Positions 20,826 to 32,839 of a stretch of DNA of 64,000 nucleotides are shown here, piece after piece (the stretch's first letter is position 1; each line of letters begins with the position of its first letter). The stretch spans positions 496,001-560,000 of the forward strand of contig JABCPU010000001.1 in assembly GCA_016800925.1 (NCBI GenBank). Direction: 5' to 3'. The translations under genes were made by a program, and so were the position numbers. This stretch comes from Suillus spraguei (lineage: Eukaryota; Basidiomycota; Agaricomycetes; Boletales; Suillaceae). The notes beneath the pieces are model-generated. The model worked only from the letters and a program-made list of their open reading frames with translations. It made no database searches and was not told where the DNA came from.

Positions 20826-21616
20826 CGCTGCATCAGGGACTTGAACTTCATGAGCGCTTGAGCACCAAATATCACTTACCTAATACCTATACGTTTATGT
20901 TTGTTCCTATTTTGAACCAAAGCGGGCACCGCGCATGCAGCTGTCGCTACAAAACTTAAACCAAACAAGAATCTCATCTAATTATGTAGAACAACTCTCG
21001 ATCTTTATCGTTTCCATCTCGAAAAGTGCTGGTTTTTCTAAAGACTGTTAAATGACTAGTACGTGCAAGGTAAGACCATACAGACAATAAAATACATTTT
21101 AAAGTACATCTAGTTATACATGAATTCCGCGTGTAGTGCAAGATGCAGGATGCATAGTGAGTGAATGTCAGATATGAATGCAAATGGGTAGTAATGATAG
21201 ATAATGTCAGGGTCAGTGATGGTGTCAGGCTGTACTACGGGTAAGGGGGTGGTGGAGAGTATGCGCCTCAGACGAATGCCTTACGGCATGGATACCATCA
21301 CCGAGGCAAGTCAAACTCATCTTCGACGATCTGCGAATCTGAAACGGTCGGCGGGAACGACAGACCAGCTGAGGTAGCCCTCGCATGCTGGAACATGTCG
21401 ATACAGGATAATGCATATAAATTGGAACCAAAAAGGGGATAAGAACCGTCAGCTGCTTATGGGGGTAGGTGAATAGACGTATAGATAAGGTGGTGACGGG
21501 AGACGTCGAAAGGCGATGAAAGAAGGGAGAGGGTGGGGATGCACTCGGAGGTGTCGAGATGGGGAGAAGGGTGCGTGAAGGCGGTAGGTGTATGCAAGAG
21601 GTGGGATAATGAGTGA
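20826..21616. other. Intergenic region between ALG1 and NACHT paralogue 2
   Basis: No gene recognised. The part near 21457-21616 may be 3' untranslated sequence of paralogue 2, or coding if its last intron is not spliced. Confidence 0.35.
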
Positions 21617-24605
21617 TTATGGAGCTTGGAGATGTGCCTACATGCGCAGGTCAAGCGATGAGTCACAAAAATCGCACACATACACACCTGTGCAAGTCTC
21701 TGCACTTCGGATAAGATAATGAGGCAAGAGTGCAGACCCTTCAAAATCCACTGCCTTTCGAGCCAAGAGAGGAGGTGACGATCCCAAAAGAGCTTAAACA
21801 AATGGTTGAAATCGTCGTCCCATAAGCTCGGAGCTCGGGATAGATGGAAGGCCCAGTTTTGGCATGCATAGTCGAGAGCACCAGATGTTGATCGACTCTG
21901 TTCCCGTGCTTCTTGTGCGAATACCATAAAGGCTTCCATAGCACGTACGATCTCCATGTTTGGCCGGGGACGATCTTGTGGTGATTCAGGAGTGGAATGG
22001 AGCCTCAACGCTAGGAACGCTGGAAACATCAAGACGTCGGGCAAGCTCCTGAACTGCTGGATGACTTGAAATGCTGGCAGCATGCGTAATTCTGGAACAA
22101 TCGTGTACTGTCTGATAACCGCGACTGTGCTGGAGAATTCTTCCATTGCTACCCACACAGACGCTTCAGGAGTCGACTTCCAGTCTCGGCCATCCTGGGT
22201 CTGCAGCCAGGAATGTCCGCATTCAGTCCGTAGCCATTCTCTTCCAGCCTGGGACTGCAGGAAATTTGGCTCGCCCTCGTCGCTGAACTGCTTCCGACTC
22301 GAAGCTCTATCAATAAGGAATAACTTCGAGGCTTCTTCATCCTGGTTCTGTAGCCACGCTTGTCTGGCTCGTTTTTGTAGTTGTGTTGGCGCAGTAGTCT
22401 GCGACTTCAGCCATGTTCGACCAGGTTGGGATTGCAGCCACTCCTGACCGCTCAGCGTCTGTACCCACTCCCACCCGTTCAACGTTCGTAACCACTCTTC
22501 CCCGCCCTGGGATTGCAACCACTGCCGCCCGTCGTAGGACTGTAGCCAATTTCGCCCGTTCTTGGACATCAGCCACTTTTCTCCACATGATGAATATAGC
22601 CACACTCGCCCCGAGTGCGTTTGTAGCCATGCCCGTCCACCTTGCAGCTGTAGCCACTCTCGCCCACCCTGTAACCGCAGCCACTCTCTCCCGCCGCGGG
22701 TCTGCAACCACTCTCCTCCACCCTGGTCCTGCAGCCAATCTCGACCTGCTTGATCTTGCAGCCAGGAATGCGCATCTTCAATCTGCAACCAATCTCGTCC
22801 TTCTGAGGTGACCAGCCAGCCTAATCCTTCTTCAGTCGATAGCCAGGGTCGCCCGCCCCCATTACGGAGCCAGCGTCTCCCGGCCTGGGTTGGGAGCCAG
22901 TTTAACCCGTCCTGGGTCTGCAACCACGCTGAGCCATGCTGGGTTTGCAACCAGGTGTACCCGCACTGAGTCTGCAGCCAGTCCTTTCCGTCCTGGCTTT
23001 GCACCCAAGCGCGTCCATCCAGGGTCTCTAGCCAGAAGTATAAATCTGGACTGCGACATCCTCGAAGCCATAGCAAGCTTATAAGGCTTGCATTGGCTCC
23101 GGTGGCTGGACGATGAAAGCTAACGACCGTTTTAAGCTCTGGGGGTCATGAAGTTCTATGGCTTGACTTTGCTTGACCAGTTCTGAGAGAGCTCCAGGGA
23201 GGGCCGTGCGTATTGGAATGTCTCGTATCAAACGTAATAAGGATTCAGCGAGTAGCAAGTGGGGTGGTATGATATCTTGTACTCCAGGAAGGGCACACTT
23301 TGATGGGTCTAAAGCGTAGTCGCGAACGGACGAGTGAGAGATATTCACGGGAAGACACCTGTCGACAGGAACATCTATGATCGAACGTAGTTGCACCAAT
23401 GTCGTCTCAACATCACTGCCTTGAAAAGGGCCGAGAAGATTCGAGATTTGTGGAATAGGTAGCGGATCTGCAAGAGCGGCAACGATGGACAAGTGTTGAT
23501 ATGCCCGCTTGGGGTCGGCACATGTGGAAAGGATAAGGTCATATAACTTGTAAACCGCTGTGCCTGGTAAAGAGTCGCAAGTAAAATCGAGCATAAGCTC
23601 AAGCCGATCGTGGGGATCCTTTTTTCCATCACTGACGATAAATTTGATCATCGTAGATGCCACGATGAAACGTCTGCCTGCTAGGCTAACCAACCGCGTG
23701 AGTTGATCTCCTGATGGTTGAGGGAAACCGGGATAGCGATGTTGCAACTGTGTAAAGGAATGCTGCAAGAAAATATAGATGTCCTGGTCGACATCTGCGT
23801 CGTCAGATGAGAAAATGGCACCGTCCATCGGTATCTCATTCACCAGCTGCTCATCTAAGTTCCTAATGGCTTCACGGATATGTGACTTGAAGCGACTTGT
23901 GAGGAGGATGTGAATCGCTGGCACATCAGGATCACGAAGAACTTCGCCAAGCAGGGAGATGAGAGCGGTAACCTCGGTTTCGGATATACATTCATCAATA
24001 GCATCAATGACAAACATCACTGGCAAAGACTCGGCCAATCTGAACCGAAGCGTCCGGAGATGTTGGAGAAACAACGCATCCATCTGTTCGTGAAGCGACT
24101 TGTCGGGACCTAGAAGAGCAGGATTCTCGCGTATAACTCTGCTCACGTCCTCCCGGATGCTAGGAAATTGGTAGCAAGCTGGTATGCAAGCGTTGCGAAA
24201 AAGTAGCCAGTGGTGCATCGCTTCGTGTGCTTGCACGAGAAAAAGAATGTTCCGCCAAGTCGCTTTTCATTAGTTGTGCGGTTTATCACACTGAGAGCTC
24301 TCATCCTCTCAGCTACAGAGAACGCAACAGCAGACTTTCCGCTGCCTGCCGCGGCATGCAGCCAACTGATTTGACTCTTCCGCCGGTTGTTTAGTGTTGT
24401 GCAGATGTGGTTGAGAAGATGTACCCTGGTCCCTTGGAGACATTTCGGATGGGGCTGGCGTTCGGGAGAGTCATATTCAGCGCCCTTGTCGGCCACGTGG
24501 GACAGCTTCTCCCAAGTTTCTTGAGACGAGGAAACTGTTAATATTGAGGTCAGCGAATAAGAGGGAATGAGCAAAGTAGATATACTGACATAGATTTTGA
24601 CTCAT
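21617..24605 (-). pseudogene. NACHT NTPase with about 32 Trp-Leu nonapeptides, paralogue 2, broken by two frameshifts
   Basis: A 16-base first exon (ATG at 24605-24603, MSQNL) is joined by a 55-base intron to SSSQETWEKLSHVADKGAEYD, parallel to paralogue 3. The P-loop reads HAAAGSGKSAVAF, so the first Gly of the Walker A motif is Ala. Near 24165 one base is missing from the ccc of the LATNFPSIRED region, and near 23080 one base is missing at PPEPMQAL, each ending the frame. Beyond each break the homologous sequence continues (Walker B MFVIDAIDEC; then WLRG and about 32 repeats at 22165-23036; then the VWVAMEEF cap). A terminal intron (GTGTGT to CATGTAG) and a short last exon reading AHLQAP mirror paralogue 3; unspliced, the frame would stay open to 21457. 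Two independent one-base losses make real inactivation likely, though assembly error in short runs cannot be excluded. Confidence 0.78.
22165..23036 (-). repeat. 27-base coding repeats of NACHT paralogue 2 (about 32 units)
   Basis: Nonapeptides such as WLQTQCGYT, WLQDQAGRD and WLQLQGGRA are diverged from each other far more than those in paralogue 1. A non-repeat insert of about 45 residues (TAPTQLQKRARQAWLQNQ region) interrupts the array near the C-terminal side, as in paralogue 3. Confidence 0.88.
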
Positions 24606-25569
24606 CAACCAATGATCGATGGATGTTATGATGTAGGTTGTGTTGACGATGTACTAGTTATGTTATACTAAGTTAAAAAGTTAGAGACCATAGAATTCAA
24701 GGACGGACGTACGATTTGGATACTGTGGCCAGCCCGGGGTACTAGTAGTTGTAGAACAGCGTCAATTGATCATGAAGAGAAGTGGATGTTGAATTTTCTA
24801 GCGATTTCGACGGGTAAGAACGATGGTTATAGTGCTCAAGATGATGGAATAATGATATAGCAAGTGTAAAAGCTACTTGAAATCACTATGAAATGGTGGC
24901 CACGGCCCGGGTGTAAGAATGCGGTTGATGATCGATGAATATTTGGTCTTGCTCTTACCGCAAAGTCCAAGAACGTTAGCATGGCAATACACCTCTTTTG
25001 AATGCTTAGGTAATAAGTTGGTGCTGTTAATCGATGATGCGCGTCGTTGTCTTTTCTGCATAAACATACATAGACATGCCGGTCCGTTCCTACCTTCGAC
25101 GGCTGGTACAATTCTTGATAGACCTTTTCACCCGTCTACATGAATTCATTGCCATTACCAGGTGCGACGTACGTCGAGCTTGGCTGTGATCATTGGCCCG
25201 CATTTGTGAACATCATTATTTCTTCAACCTTCAGAAACGGATGTCAATCGGCTTTATGACGGTCATAGTTGGAATTTTCAACCTGTATTCGTTCATCACG
25301 AACATTAAAGATCAAGGTTGGAGGTGGAAGCTGACTGTCAAGAATCGTGTTTGGGCAAACAAGCAAGGTCATCGATGCAGGTACTACCAAACCCTGGTAA
25401 TAAATATATGCAATACAATTGCGATAGCAGTATCAAGATCGATAGTGATTGCAGAAAGCGACCATAGCAGTCTCTGCCGCGAGTGGCCCTGGTATGAAAA
25501 AATACATCAACGTGCAAGACTGAGATTAATCAATAAGGTGTATTGCATAAGTCGACAACTTTAACGTGT
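24606..25569. other. Intergenic region between NACHT paralogues 2 and 3
   Basis: Short open stretches on both strands (24836-25111, 25193-25564) have no recognisable domain. Nothing else seen. Confidence 0.35.
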
Positions 25570-25621
25570 TCATGTGGAATGTGCCTATATGCATACGCAG
25601 TCAGATGCCAAGTCGCATAAA

Positions 25622-28556
25622 TCATTGGGGGCACACCTTTGCAATTTTCTGTCCTTCGGATAAAATAACGAGGCAGGACCGCAGCCCCTTCAAACACCAC
25701 TGAGCTTCAAGCCAGGAGAGAAGATGACGATCCCAGAAAGCCTTGAATATATTGTGAAGCTCGTCGTCCCACGGACTTAGAGCTCGCGAGAGATGGAACA
25801 CCCAGTTTTGATATGTGTACTTAAGGGCGTCCGAAGCAGATCGACTATTGTCCCGTGCTTCCTTGGCGAACGTTACAAACACCGCCATAGCACGGACAAC
25901 CTCCATGTCCGGAAGAAACCGATTTTGTGGGAATGGAGAGGCGGAGCACTCCAAGTAATTCAACGCCAGAAACACCGGAAGTATCAAGGAATCCGGCAAG
26001 CTCTTGAACTGCTGGATCACTTGGAAAGCTGGCGGTGGCAATTCTGGGATGATTGTGTACTCGCGGATGGCCTCCAATGTACTCGAAAAATCTTCCATTG
26101 CCACCCAAACAATTGCTGAAGGAGTGGATTGATGCCGTTGATCAGGGCACTCTTGCTGCCAGGATCGCCCATCATCGGTCTGTAGCCACTCTCGCCCACC
26201 TTGAGACTGTATCCACCCATGTTCACCGCGCAACTGAGCATCTTTGAATTGGTTCAACCAGCAAGCTTCCGCGTACTGAGTTTGAAGCCACGCTCGCCTG
26301 GCCTGTATGTGCAACTGCGTTGGCCTTACCTGAGACTTCAACCACGATTGCCCAGGTTGGGATTGGCACCACTCTCGCCCACTCCGACTCTGCATCCACT
26401 CCCGCGCACTCTGCGTTTGCAACCACTCTCGCCCACTCTTTGTCTGTAGCCACTCTCGGCCGCTCCGGACCTGTAGCCACTCTTGCCCGTCCCGAGTATG
26501 CATCCACTCTCGCCCTCCCTGCGTCTGCATCCACACCCGCCCAGGCAGAGTCTCCAACCAATCTCTCCCACGTGAGGTTTTCACCCAGTCTCTCCCTCGT
26601 GAGGTCTGTAACCATATTTGTCCACCCTGAGTCTGTAGCCAGTCTTGTCCACCTTGGGTTTGTAGCCAGTCTCGTCCACCCTGGGCATGCAGCCACTCTT
26701 GTCCACCTTGGTCCTGCAGCCAGTTTCGTCCATCCTGGGTCTGCAACCAGTATCGTCCAACTTCGGTCGGAAGCCAGTCTTGCCAACCCTGGTTCTGCAA
26801 CCAATATCGCCCTCCCTGTGTCGGGAGCCAGTCTAATCCATCCTGAGTCTGCAACCATTCCAACGCATCCTGGGTCTGCAGCCAGGCATATCCTCGCCAG
26901 GTCTGCAGCCAGTCTCTTCCATCCTGCGTCCCCAACCAGGCGCGTCCATCCAGGGTCTCTAGCCAAAAGTGTAAATCTGAACCCCGATATCCCCGAAGCC
27001 ATAGCAAACCTATGAGAACTTGCATTGGCTCTGGTGGCTGGACGACGAAGGCTAATGACTGCTTTAAGCGTTGGGGATCGCGGGGTTCCATAGCTCGACT
27101 TTGCTTGCTCAATTTTGAGAGAGCATCGAGGAGGGTCATACATCTTGGAGTGCCTTCCATCATCAAGTGTAGACAAGATTTGGCGAGTAAGGAGTGGGGT
27201 GATATGATATTTTGTATGTCAGGAAGCCCACAGTTTGAGGGGTCGGAAGCATAGTCATGAACGGACGAGTGAAAGATGTTCACAGGAAGACAGCTGTCGG
27301 TAGGAATATCCATGAGTGACCGTAGTTGCACCAACACTGTCTCGACATCACGACCCTGACCAGGACCGAGGAGTTTTGAGATTTGTGCGATAGGTAGAGG
27401 GTCTGCAAGAGCGGCAACGATAGACAGGTGCTGGTATGCCCGCTTGGGGTTGGCACATGTGGAAAGGATAAGGTCATACAACTTGTATACCTCCGTTCCT
27501 GGTAAAAAGCCATGCGTTAACTCGAGCATGAGCTCAACCCTATCGCGCGGATCCCTGTATCCATCATTCACAATAAATCTGATCATCGTAGATGCCACAA
27601 TAAAATGCCTGCCCGCTCCGCTAGCCAGCCGGGTGAGTTGATTCACTGGTAGTTGGGGGAAATCGGGATAGCGATGTTGCAACTGTCTGAAAGAATGTTC
27701 CAAAAAAATATAGATGTCATGGTCGACATCTGCGCCATCTGACGAAAGTACGGTTGCAAAACCCTGTCCAGTATCTCTCATTGGTACCTCGCACACCAAC
27801 GGGCGTATATCATCGTCCTGAATTGCTTCATTAATATGTGCCTCCGAGCGACTGGTTAGCAAAATGTGGGTTATAGGTAGTTCGGGATCACGAAGGGCTC
27901 GGCTGAGCAGGAAGATGAGATCAGCAACCTTGGTTTCGGACGGGCATTCATCAAGGGCATCAACAACGTATACCAAAGGCGGACACCCGCTCAGCCTCAA
28001 TCGAAGCTTCCGGAGAGGTTGCAGAAAGAGCGCTTCCATCTGGTCATGAAGAGACTCGTTGGGGTCCAGAAGCGCCGGATTCTCGCGGATAGCTCTGTTC
28101 ACGTCCTCCCGGATGCTAGGAAAATTTCCAGCAAGTTGGTAGGCCAGCGTGGCAAAAAAATAACCAGTCGTGCATCGTTTTGTGTGCTTCCGCGAGAAAA
28201 AGAATGTTCCAGCAAGCCGCTTTTCGTTAGCCGTTTGATCTGTCACTTTCAACGTTCTCATCCTCTCAGCTACAGTAAACGCAACCGCAGACTTCCCGAC
28301 GCCCGCCGTGCCATGCAACCAAATAATATGCCCCTTCTCCCGCTTGTCCAAAAAATTGTGGATGTAGTCGAGAAGGTCCACCCTGGTCCCTTGTAAACAT
28401 TTGGGATGAGGCTGGCGATCGGGGGAGTCATATTCAGCGCCCTTCACAGCAACCTGTGACAACTTCTCCCAAATTCCCGCAGACGATGGAGAGACTATAA
28501 ATGGGGTCAGATAGAGAACGAATCACATAGATACACTGACAAATATTTTGATCCAT
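25622..28556 (-). CDS. NACHT NTPase with about 32 Trp-Leu nonapeptides, paralogue 3, apparently intact
   Basis: A 16-base first exon (ATG 28556-28554, MDQNI) is followed by a 46-base intron (28495-28540) and one long exon, about 960 residues. Order: AEYDSPDRQPHPKCLQGTRV, Walker A HGTAGVGKSAVAF, Walker B VYVVDALDEC, HILLTSRSEAHI, a helical arm, then repeats at 26115-26975 such as WLQTQGGQD and WLQTKSGRE, a short non-repeat insert, and the cap VWVAMEDFSSTLEAIREYTI. The frame has no break. At the 3' end a donor at AAG/GTGTGC and an acceptor near 25585 would replace the last residues VCPQ by AHST, ending at 25570, as in paralogue 2; both ends are possible. It lacks the long charged tail of paralogue 1. 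Likely role: intracellular NLR-type sensor, inferred from architecture only. Confidence 0.82.
26115..26975 (-). repeat. 27-base coding repeats of NACHT paralogue 3 (about 32 units)
   Basis: The units are moderately diverged (WLQTQDGLD, WLPTQGGRY, WMQTQGGRE and so on). The Trp-Leu pair and a Gly six positions after Trp are the most constant positions. This gives a cleaner view of the ancestral repeat than the homogenised array of paralogue 1. Confidence 0.88.
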
Positions 28557-28849
28557 CGACAAAGGGTCGTAACAGCCATTCATGTCGTTAATAAAGTAAC
28601 TAATTGCCAATTGGCAAGGGTGTGTACGGGTGATTAGAGCAACGATGGTAATGTTGAAGGACGACGTACGAAGTTGTTTGAGCTGAAATGGTATGGATTA
28701 TTAATCGACTGTGGAAATGCTTGCTGGATGGTGGTAGTATAGGTGAGGGTGAGCAATACAATAAGCGCACGATGATAAGGACAAGGGTCCCATGAAGTTC
28801 TACATAGAAACTCTGTACACAGCCTCTTTGCTACCATCGGAGTCTATTT
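28557..28849. other. 5' flank of NACHT paralogue 3
   Basis: Contains a 67-codon open stretch on the minus strand (28634-28837) without a recognisable domain. No other gene seen. Confidence 0.35.
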
Positions 28850-28915
28850 CGGGTCCGGTGTGCCTGGGAAATTGCAATTCCGGACACAGCTGTGCCCACT
28901 GGGCCACTGCGCCCC
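28850..28915 (-). other. tRNA-like / SINE-like fragment with a Pol III box A match
   Basis: On the minus strand, GGGGCGCAGTGGCCCAGTGG resembles the 5' end of a tRNA, and TGGCCCAGTGG fits the Pol III box A consensus. A matching 3' acceptor strand is missing and no clear box B follows, so it is not a functional tRNA. A tRNA-derived SINE remnant is possible. Confidence 0.22.
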
Positions 28916-29940
28916 ACTGTCATACTGATCCAGAATAACCTGTCATAGCCATGTCAGGGCTAGCTAGTACTGGCGCCGAGGCAACTTGAATCGAATCGAG
29001 TGGGAAATTGTTGTAACGAATTGTGCCCCGTTTGGCTCACGTTGGTAACGAGTTCGCGAAGCCGGTATGTAGTCAATGAAAAGCCAGCGATGTCGTACAG
29101 TAATCCACTGTTGCGTCAGCAAAACTTCGAGCACGTCTCCCAACACAACAATGCATTTTGAAAAAAATCGTGATTGACCATTACTTTCTAATATATGTAT
29201 CATTGTATATAATGAAATATTGAGGGCATCAGAGCATGTGCTGCGCTGTGGTGAATGAATCAAAAATATGGCCGTTATCTCCACAGGCACTTGCGTCAGT
29301 CCCAAAAATGGTATTTACTATATATAAGCGGCACGATTAATTATTGCTGATAAGCAATATTTAGCTAATATCGGATATAATAATTCATTGATTATGATGT
29401 TTTGTGTAGCCATTCATTGGTATTGAACTGACACATCAGGAATGCTATGATCTTCAATAAAAACACATGTCAGATATCAGTGAAGGTAATGTCCATTTAT
29501 AGATGAAGTCTGAGTGCACAGAAAAAATCATTCAAAGATGCTATGTATGGAAAAGTGAAATTTTGGCTACAAATTGCAACATCGTGACCTTTCCTGCTTG
29601 CAGGTTTGAGACATTGTACTAGCAATACCTAGCTCTATATGCTACAAAAACATATCAGCAAGAATTGTGTCTGAATAATGTGATTTGACAATATGCATCA
29701 GTGAATTAATGAGTCCATGATATGGTAGCCATGAGAAATATAGGTTGATATAATTCTGCTCCTGCTGAATATACCTATGTATCATCAGTGAACTGAGGGA
29801 AACCTGAGAAGGACATATATTGCCTTATATAGAGAACAATCATGAGCATCAGTATAATTCTGCTATGAGTTATCACATGGTCATACATGAGTTTATGGAT
29901 GAAAGACAAGTTCCTAATTGATGTATGCAGGGTTTCAGAC
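28916..29940. other. AT-rich region without recognised genes
   Basis: No coding sequence recognised; a 113-codon open stretch (28964-29305, minus) looks like chance. It marks the change from the gene-rich left part to the transposon-rich right part. Confidence 0.4.
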
Positions 29941-31178
29941 TGTTAAGACCGTACTCAAAGGGTGAAGGATCCGAAGGGCTTTGGCCTCAGTTCGTGCACT
30001 GTGCCCCTTTCCCGAGTAATGCCCCTTATTTCAGAGGGTAGGTATACATCTGAAGATCCGGAAGGAGTTGCGCGACGGATCCGGACGTCTGAAGGTATCG
30101 GATATGATATGTCCAAAGGTTATCTGGAGCGTAGAGATGGAACGAGGATTAAGGCTAGCTTCGGAACGAGTTCCTAACTAGAAACTAACAGAGGTAGACT
30201 ATCTGAAGATAGAGTCGGAGATATAGACTAAAGGAATCAATCCCAAGTCTCAGAAGATGACTAGAGCAGAAAGTAACTCAAGTCCGGAGGAAACAGAATG
30301 AGCAGAATCTAAGATGATATTTGAACTGTCACAAATTCCAAATACAAATCATTACTCTTTTCTCAATTTCCCTAAAGCGTCTAAACCCAGCGCTAAGACA
30401 AACACAAACCCCATCGAAATCCCCACATCCGCTTCTATAACCGAACTTCCTGATGAAGATGAAGAGATCTTTTATGATGCTATTGGATAAGATAAGATAA
30501 GATAGTATCACATGATCTTAGAACCTTCTAGAATATGATGTCATAACAATGTCACAACTATCACATCGTACGATTCTCGTTTCTATTTTATGATTGGCTA
30601 GTAGTTTCAAACTCAGTTTATATCTCAGTTTCAATATGTGTATATAGTTAGCTAGTTTCGCTGTAGTAGTTCTTTAGTTCAAACCTCTTGTATCTACAAC
30701 TGTAGCAATCCAAGACGTCCTTGCTCCTCTCTTTCTCTGTGATAACCTTAGTTTGAGTCCTAGTCTCTGCCCTTGCGTTAATTCGTTTGTGGGTTGTGAC
30801 ATGAACTAAGGTTCTATGGAGATCTACAAGTGGTTTATATACTGTAAGTAACTAGTGCGGATAATCAAGGAGTCTGGGACCGAGGGCTATGTATGAAGTA
30901 TAACGGAAGCCTATTAGTTAATGCACAGCGGAACAGTAAGCACGAGTCGGACATGAAACACAGGTAACGGATCAATAAGCAGGGCAGAAATATACACAGC
31001 CGGAATACTGGAAACAGGAGGGATGCCGAAAGGAGATAGATGCAGATATACACAGGGGAGTTAGAGTGCGAGAAGTGGGCACTTTCGGATGGGTGATCTG
31101 GACAGGATCTGTGGACCGGACAGAAATAGAATCAATCAGATCTGATTGGATCTGAGATCAGAAGTATGGTATATGACA
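29941..31178 (-). mobile_element. Solo LTR of family A, interrupted by another LTR
   Basis: Begins TGTTAAGACCGTACTC and ends GTATGGTATATGACA. The flanking 5-base target duplication CAGAC is present on both sides (29936-29940 and 31179-31183). Removing the 475-base inserted LTR and its duplicated target gives the same length class as the other family A copies (about 770 bases). The strand is given as that of the full-length element carrying these LTRs. Confidence 0.92.
30327..30801. mobile_element. Solo LTR of family C inside a family A LTR
   Basis: Ends TGTCACAA and TTGTGACA are inverted repeats. It is flanked by the exact 5-base duplication TGAAC (30322-30326 and 30802-30806), which is single-copy in the uninterrupted family A LTRs. 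475 bases, no coding capacity; no second copy in the window. Confidence 0.9.
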
Positions 31179-31227
31179 CAGACCACCTAAAACTCATGGA
31201 GTTGGGCGACTTGAAATCAAGTGGCAG

Positions 31228-31525
31228 ACGTGGCAAAAGCCGATGTGTTGCCTCAATGATTCATGGCCGCCACATGGAAAACAATGTCCTTAGTTTGGAA
31301 GGTAAGTCTAAAAATCAGTGTCTTGCAAGTGCAATGATTTGTGCACTGATCCCACAAGAACTAATTTGATTTGTTCAAATCAAATGCGAGTTGTAGTGGG
31401 TCAAAAGCTGATGATTAGCTTCAACAATTCACAGTTGCAACATCAGCATCAAGGTCCACAATTTGGAAGGTAACTCCAAAAGTCAGTATCTTGCAGATAC
31501 TGATAATGCATGTACTTAATTGTTA
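31228..31525. repeat. Two imperfect direct copies of about 120-170 bases
   Basis: The blocks caaaagc(c/t)gatg, tttggaaggtaa(g/c)tc and cagt(g/a)tcttgca occur in the same order in 31230-31330 and 31400-31500. The stretch lies between two solo LTRs and has no coding frame. Confidence 0.6.
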
Positions 31526-31570
31526 TCACTTTGCATTGGCCATAATATTGTGTGTCATTGAGCCTTACTT

Positions 31571-32339
31571 TGTCATATACCATACTTCTGATCTCAGATC
31601 CAATCATATCCAATCATATCCAATCAATTCTATTTCCGTCCAGTCCACAGATCCTGTGTGGATCACTCATCCAAATGTGCCCACTTCTCGCACTCTAACT
31701 TCCTTGTGGATATCTGCGTCTATCTCCTTTCGGCATTCCTCCTGTTTCCAGTATTCCGGCTGTGTATGTTTCCATCCTGTGTCACTGATCCATTACCTGT
31801 GTTTCATTTCCGACTTGTGCTTACTGATCTGCTGTGCATTAACTATTAGACTTCCATTATACATCGTACATAGCCCTCGGTCCTGGACTCCTTGATTATC
31901 CGCACTAGTTACTTACAGTATATAAACCACTTGTAGATCTCCATAGAACCTTAGTTCAAATATCATCTTAGATTCTGCTCATTCTGTTTCCTCCGGACTT
32001 GAGTTACTTTCTGCTCTAGTCATCTTCCGAGACTTGGGATTGATTCCTTTAGTCTATATCTCCGACTCTATCTTCAGATAGTCTACCTCTGTTAGTTTCT
32101 AGTTAAGAACTCGTTCCGAAGCTAGCCTTAATCTTCGTTCCATCTCTACGCTCCAGATAACCTTCGGATGTACCATATCCGATACCTTTGGACGTCCGGA
32201 TCTGTCACACAACTCCTTCTGGATCTTTGTACATATACCTACCCTCTGAAATAAGGGGCATTACTTGGGAAAGGGGCACAGTGCACAAACTGAGGCCAAA
32301 GTTCTTCAGATCTTTCACCCTTTGAGTACGGTCTTAATA
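31571..32339 (+). mobile_element. Solo LTR of family A in inverted orientation
   Basis: Reads TGTCATATACCATAC at the left and GGTCTTAATA at the right (terminal CA mutated to TA). The exact target duplication TACTT lies at 31566-31570 and 32340-32344. 769 bases. Confidence 0.92.
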
Positions 32340-32344
32340 TACTT

Positions 32345-32839
32345 AAACAATGCTTCATATTCATATTTGGAAACTTTAGCTATCACATTGGTCAGTCTAA
32401 CAATGATACTATTGCTGGGCAGTAATAGGGATTTATGACAACTTCCCAATATGCAAGAAAAGACTTGAGAACAGGGCCTATGGTTCACCTCGGTACTCAT
32501 TTAGATATGCTTCATGATTATGGTCATCTCGCTGTTCCCCACTTAATTATCACTACCTTGTGTTGTCGGTAAAGTTGTCTATTTCTGGCCCCCAATGTTA
32601 GTAATTGTTTGTCCATGTATTTAGAAAGTCTGTGATTGCATTTGTTGATCCCAACAATTTTGCTATTGCTAGGTAATACTAGGCATTTATATAAACCTCC
32701 TGAAACTGAAGAGAAGCCCACCGAAAGCCTGTGGATAAAGATAACATTCCGAATACCCCATGTGCAATGTGCGATACTCTTATCTCTGAATTTTCACAAT
32801 TGTTTCCACCCTGCACGTTTATGTTTTTTCTCTTTGGGA
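32345..32839. other. Unassigned sequence beside the tandem repeat
   Basis: No gene recognised; short open stretches at 32524-32721 and 32636-32842 overlap on opposite strands. Confidence 0.35.

Noticed and set aside
28634..28837. Possible N-terminal effector exon of NACHT paralogue 3
   Set aside because: The short first exon with ATG at 28556 is conserved in paralogue 2, and no comparable upstream frame exists in the other copies.
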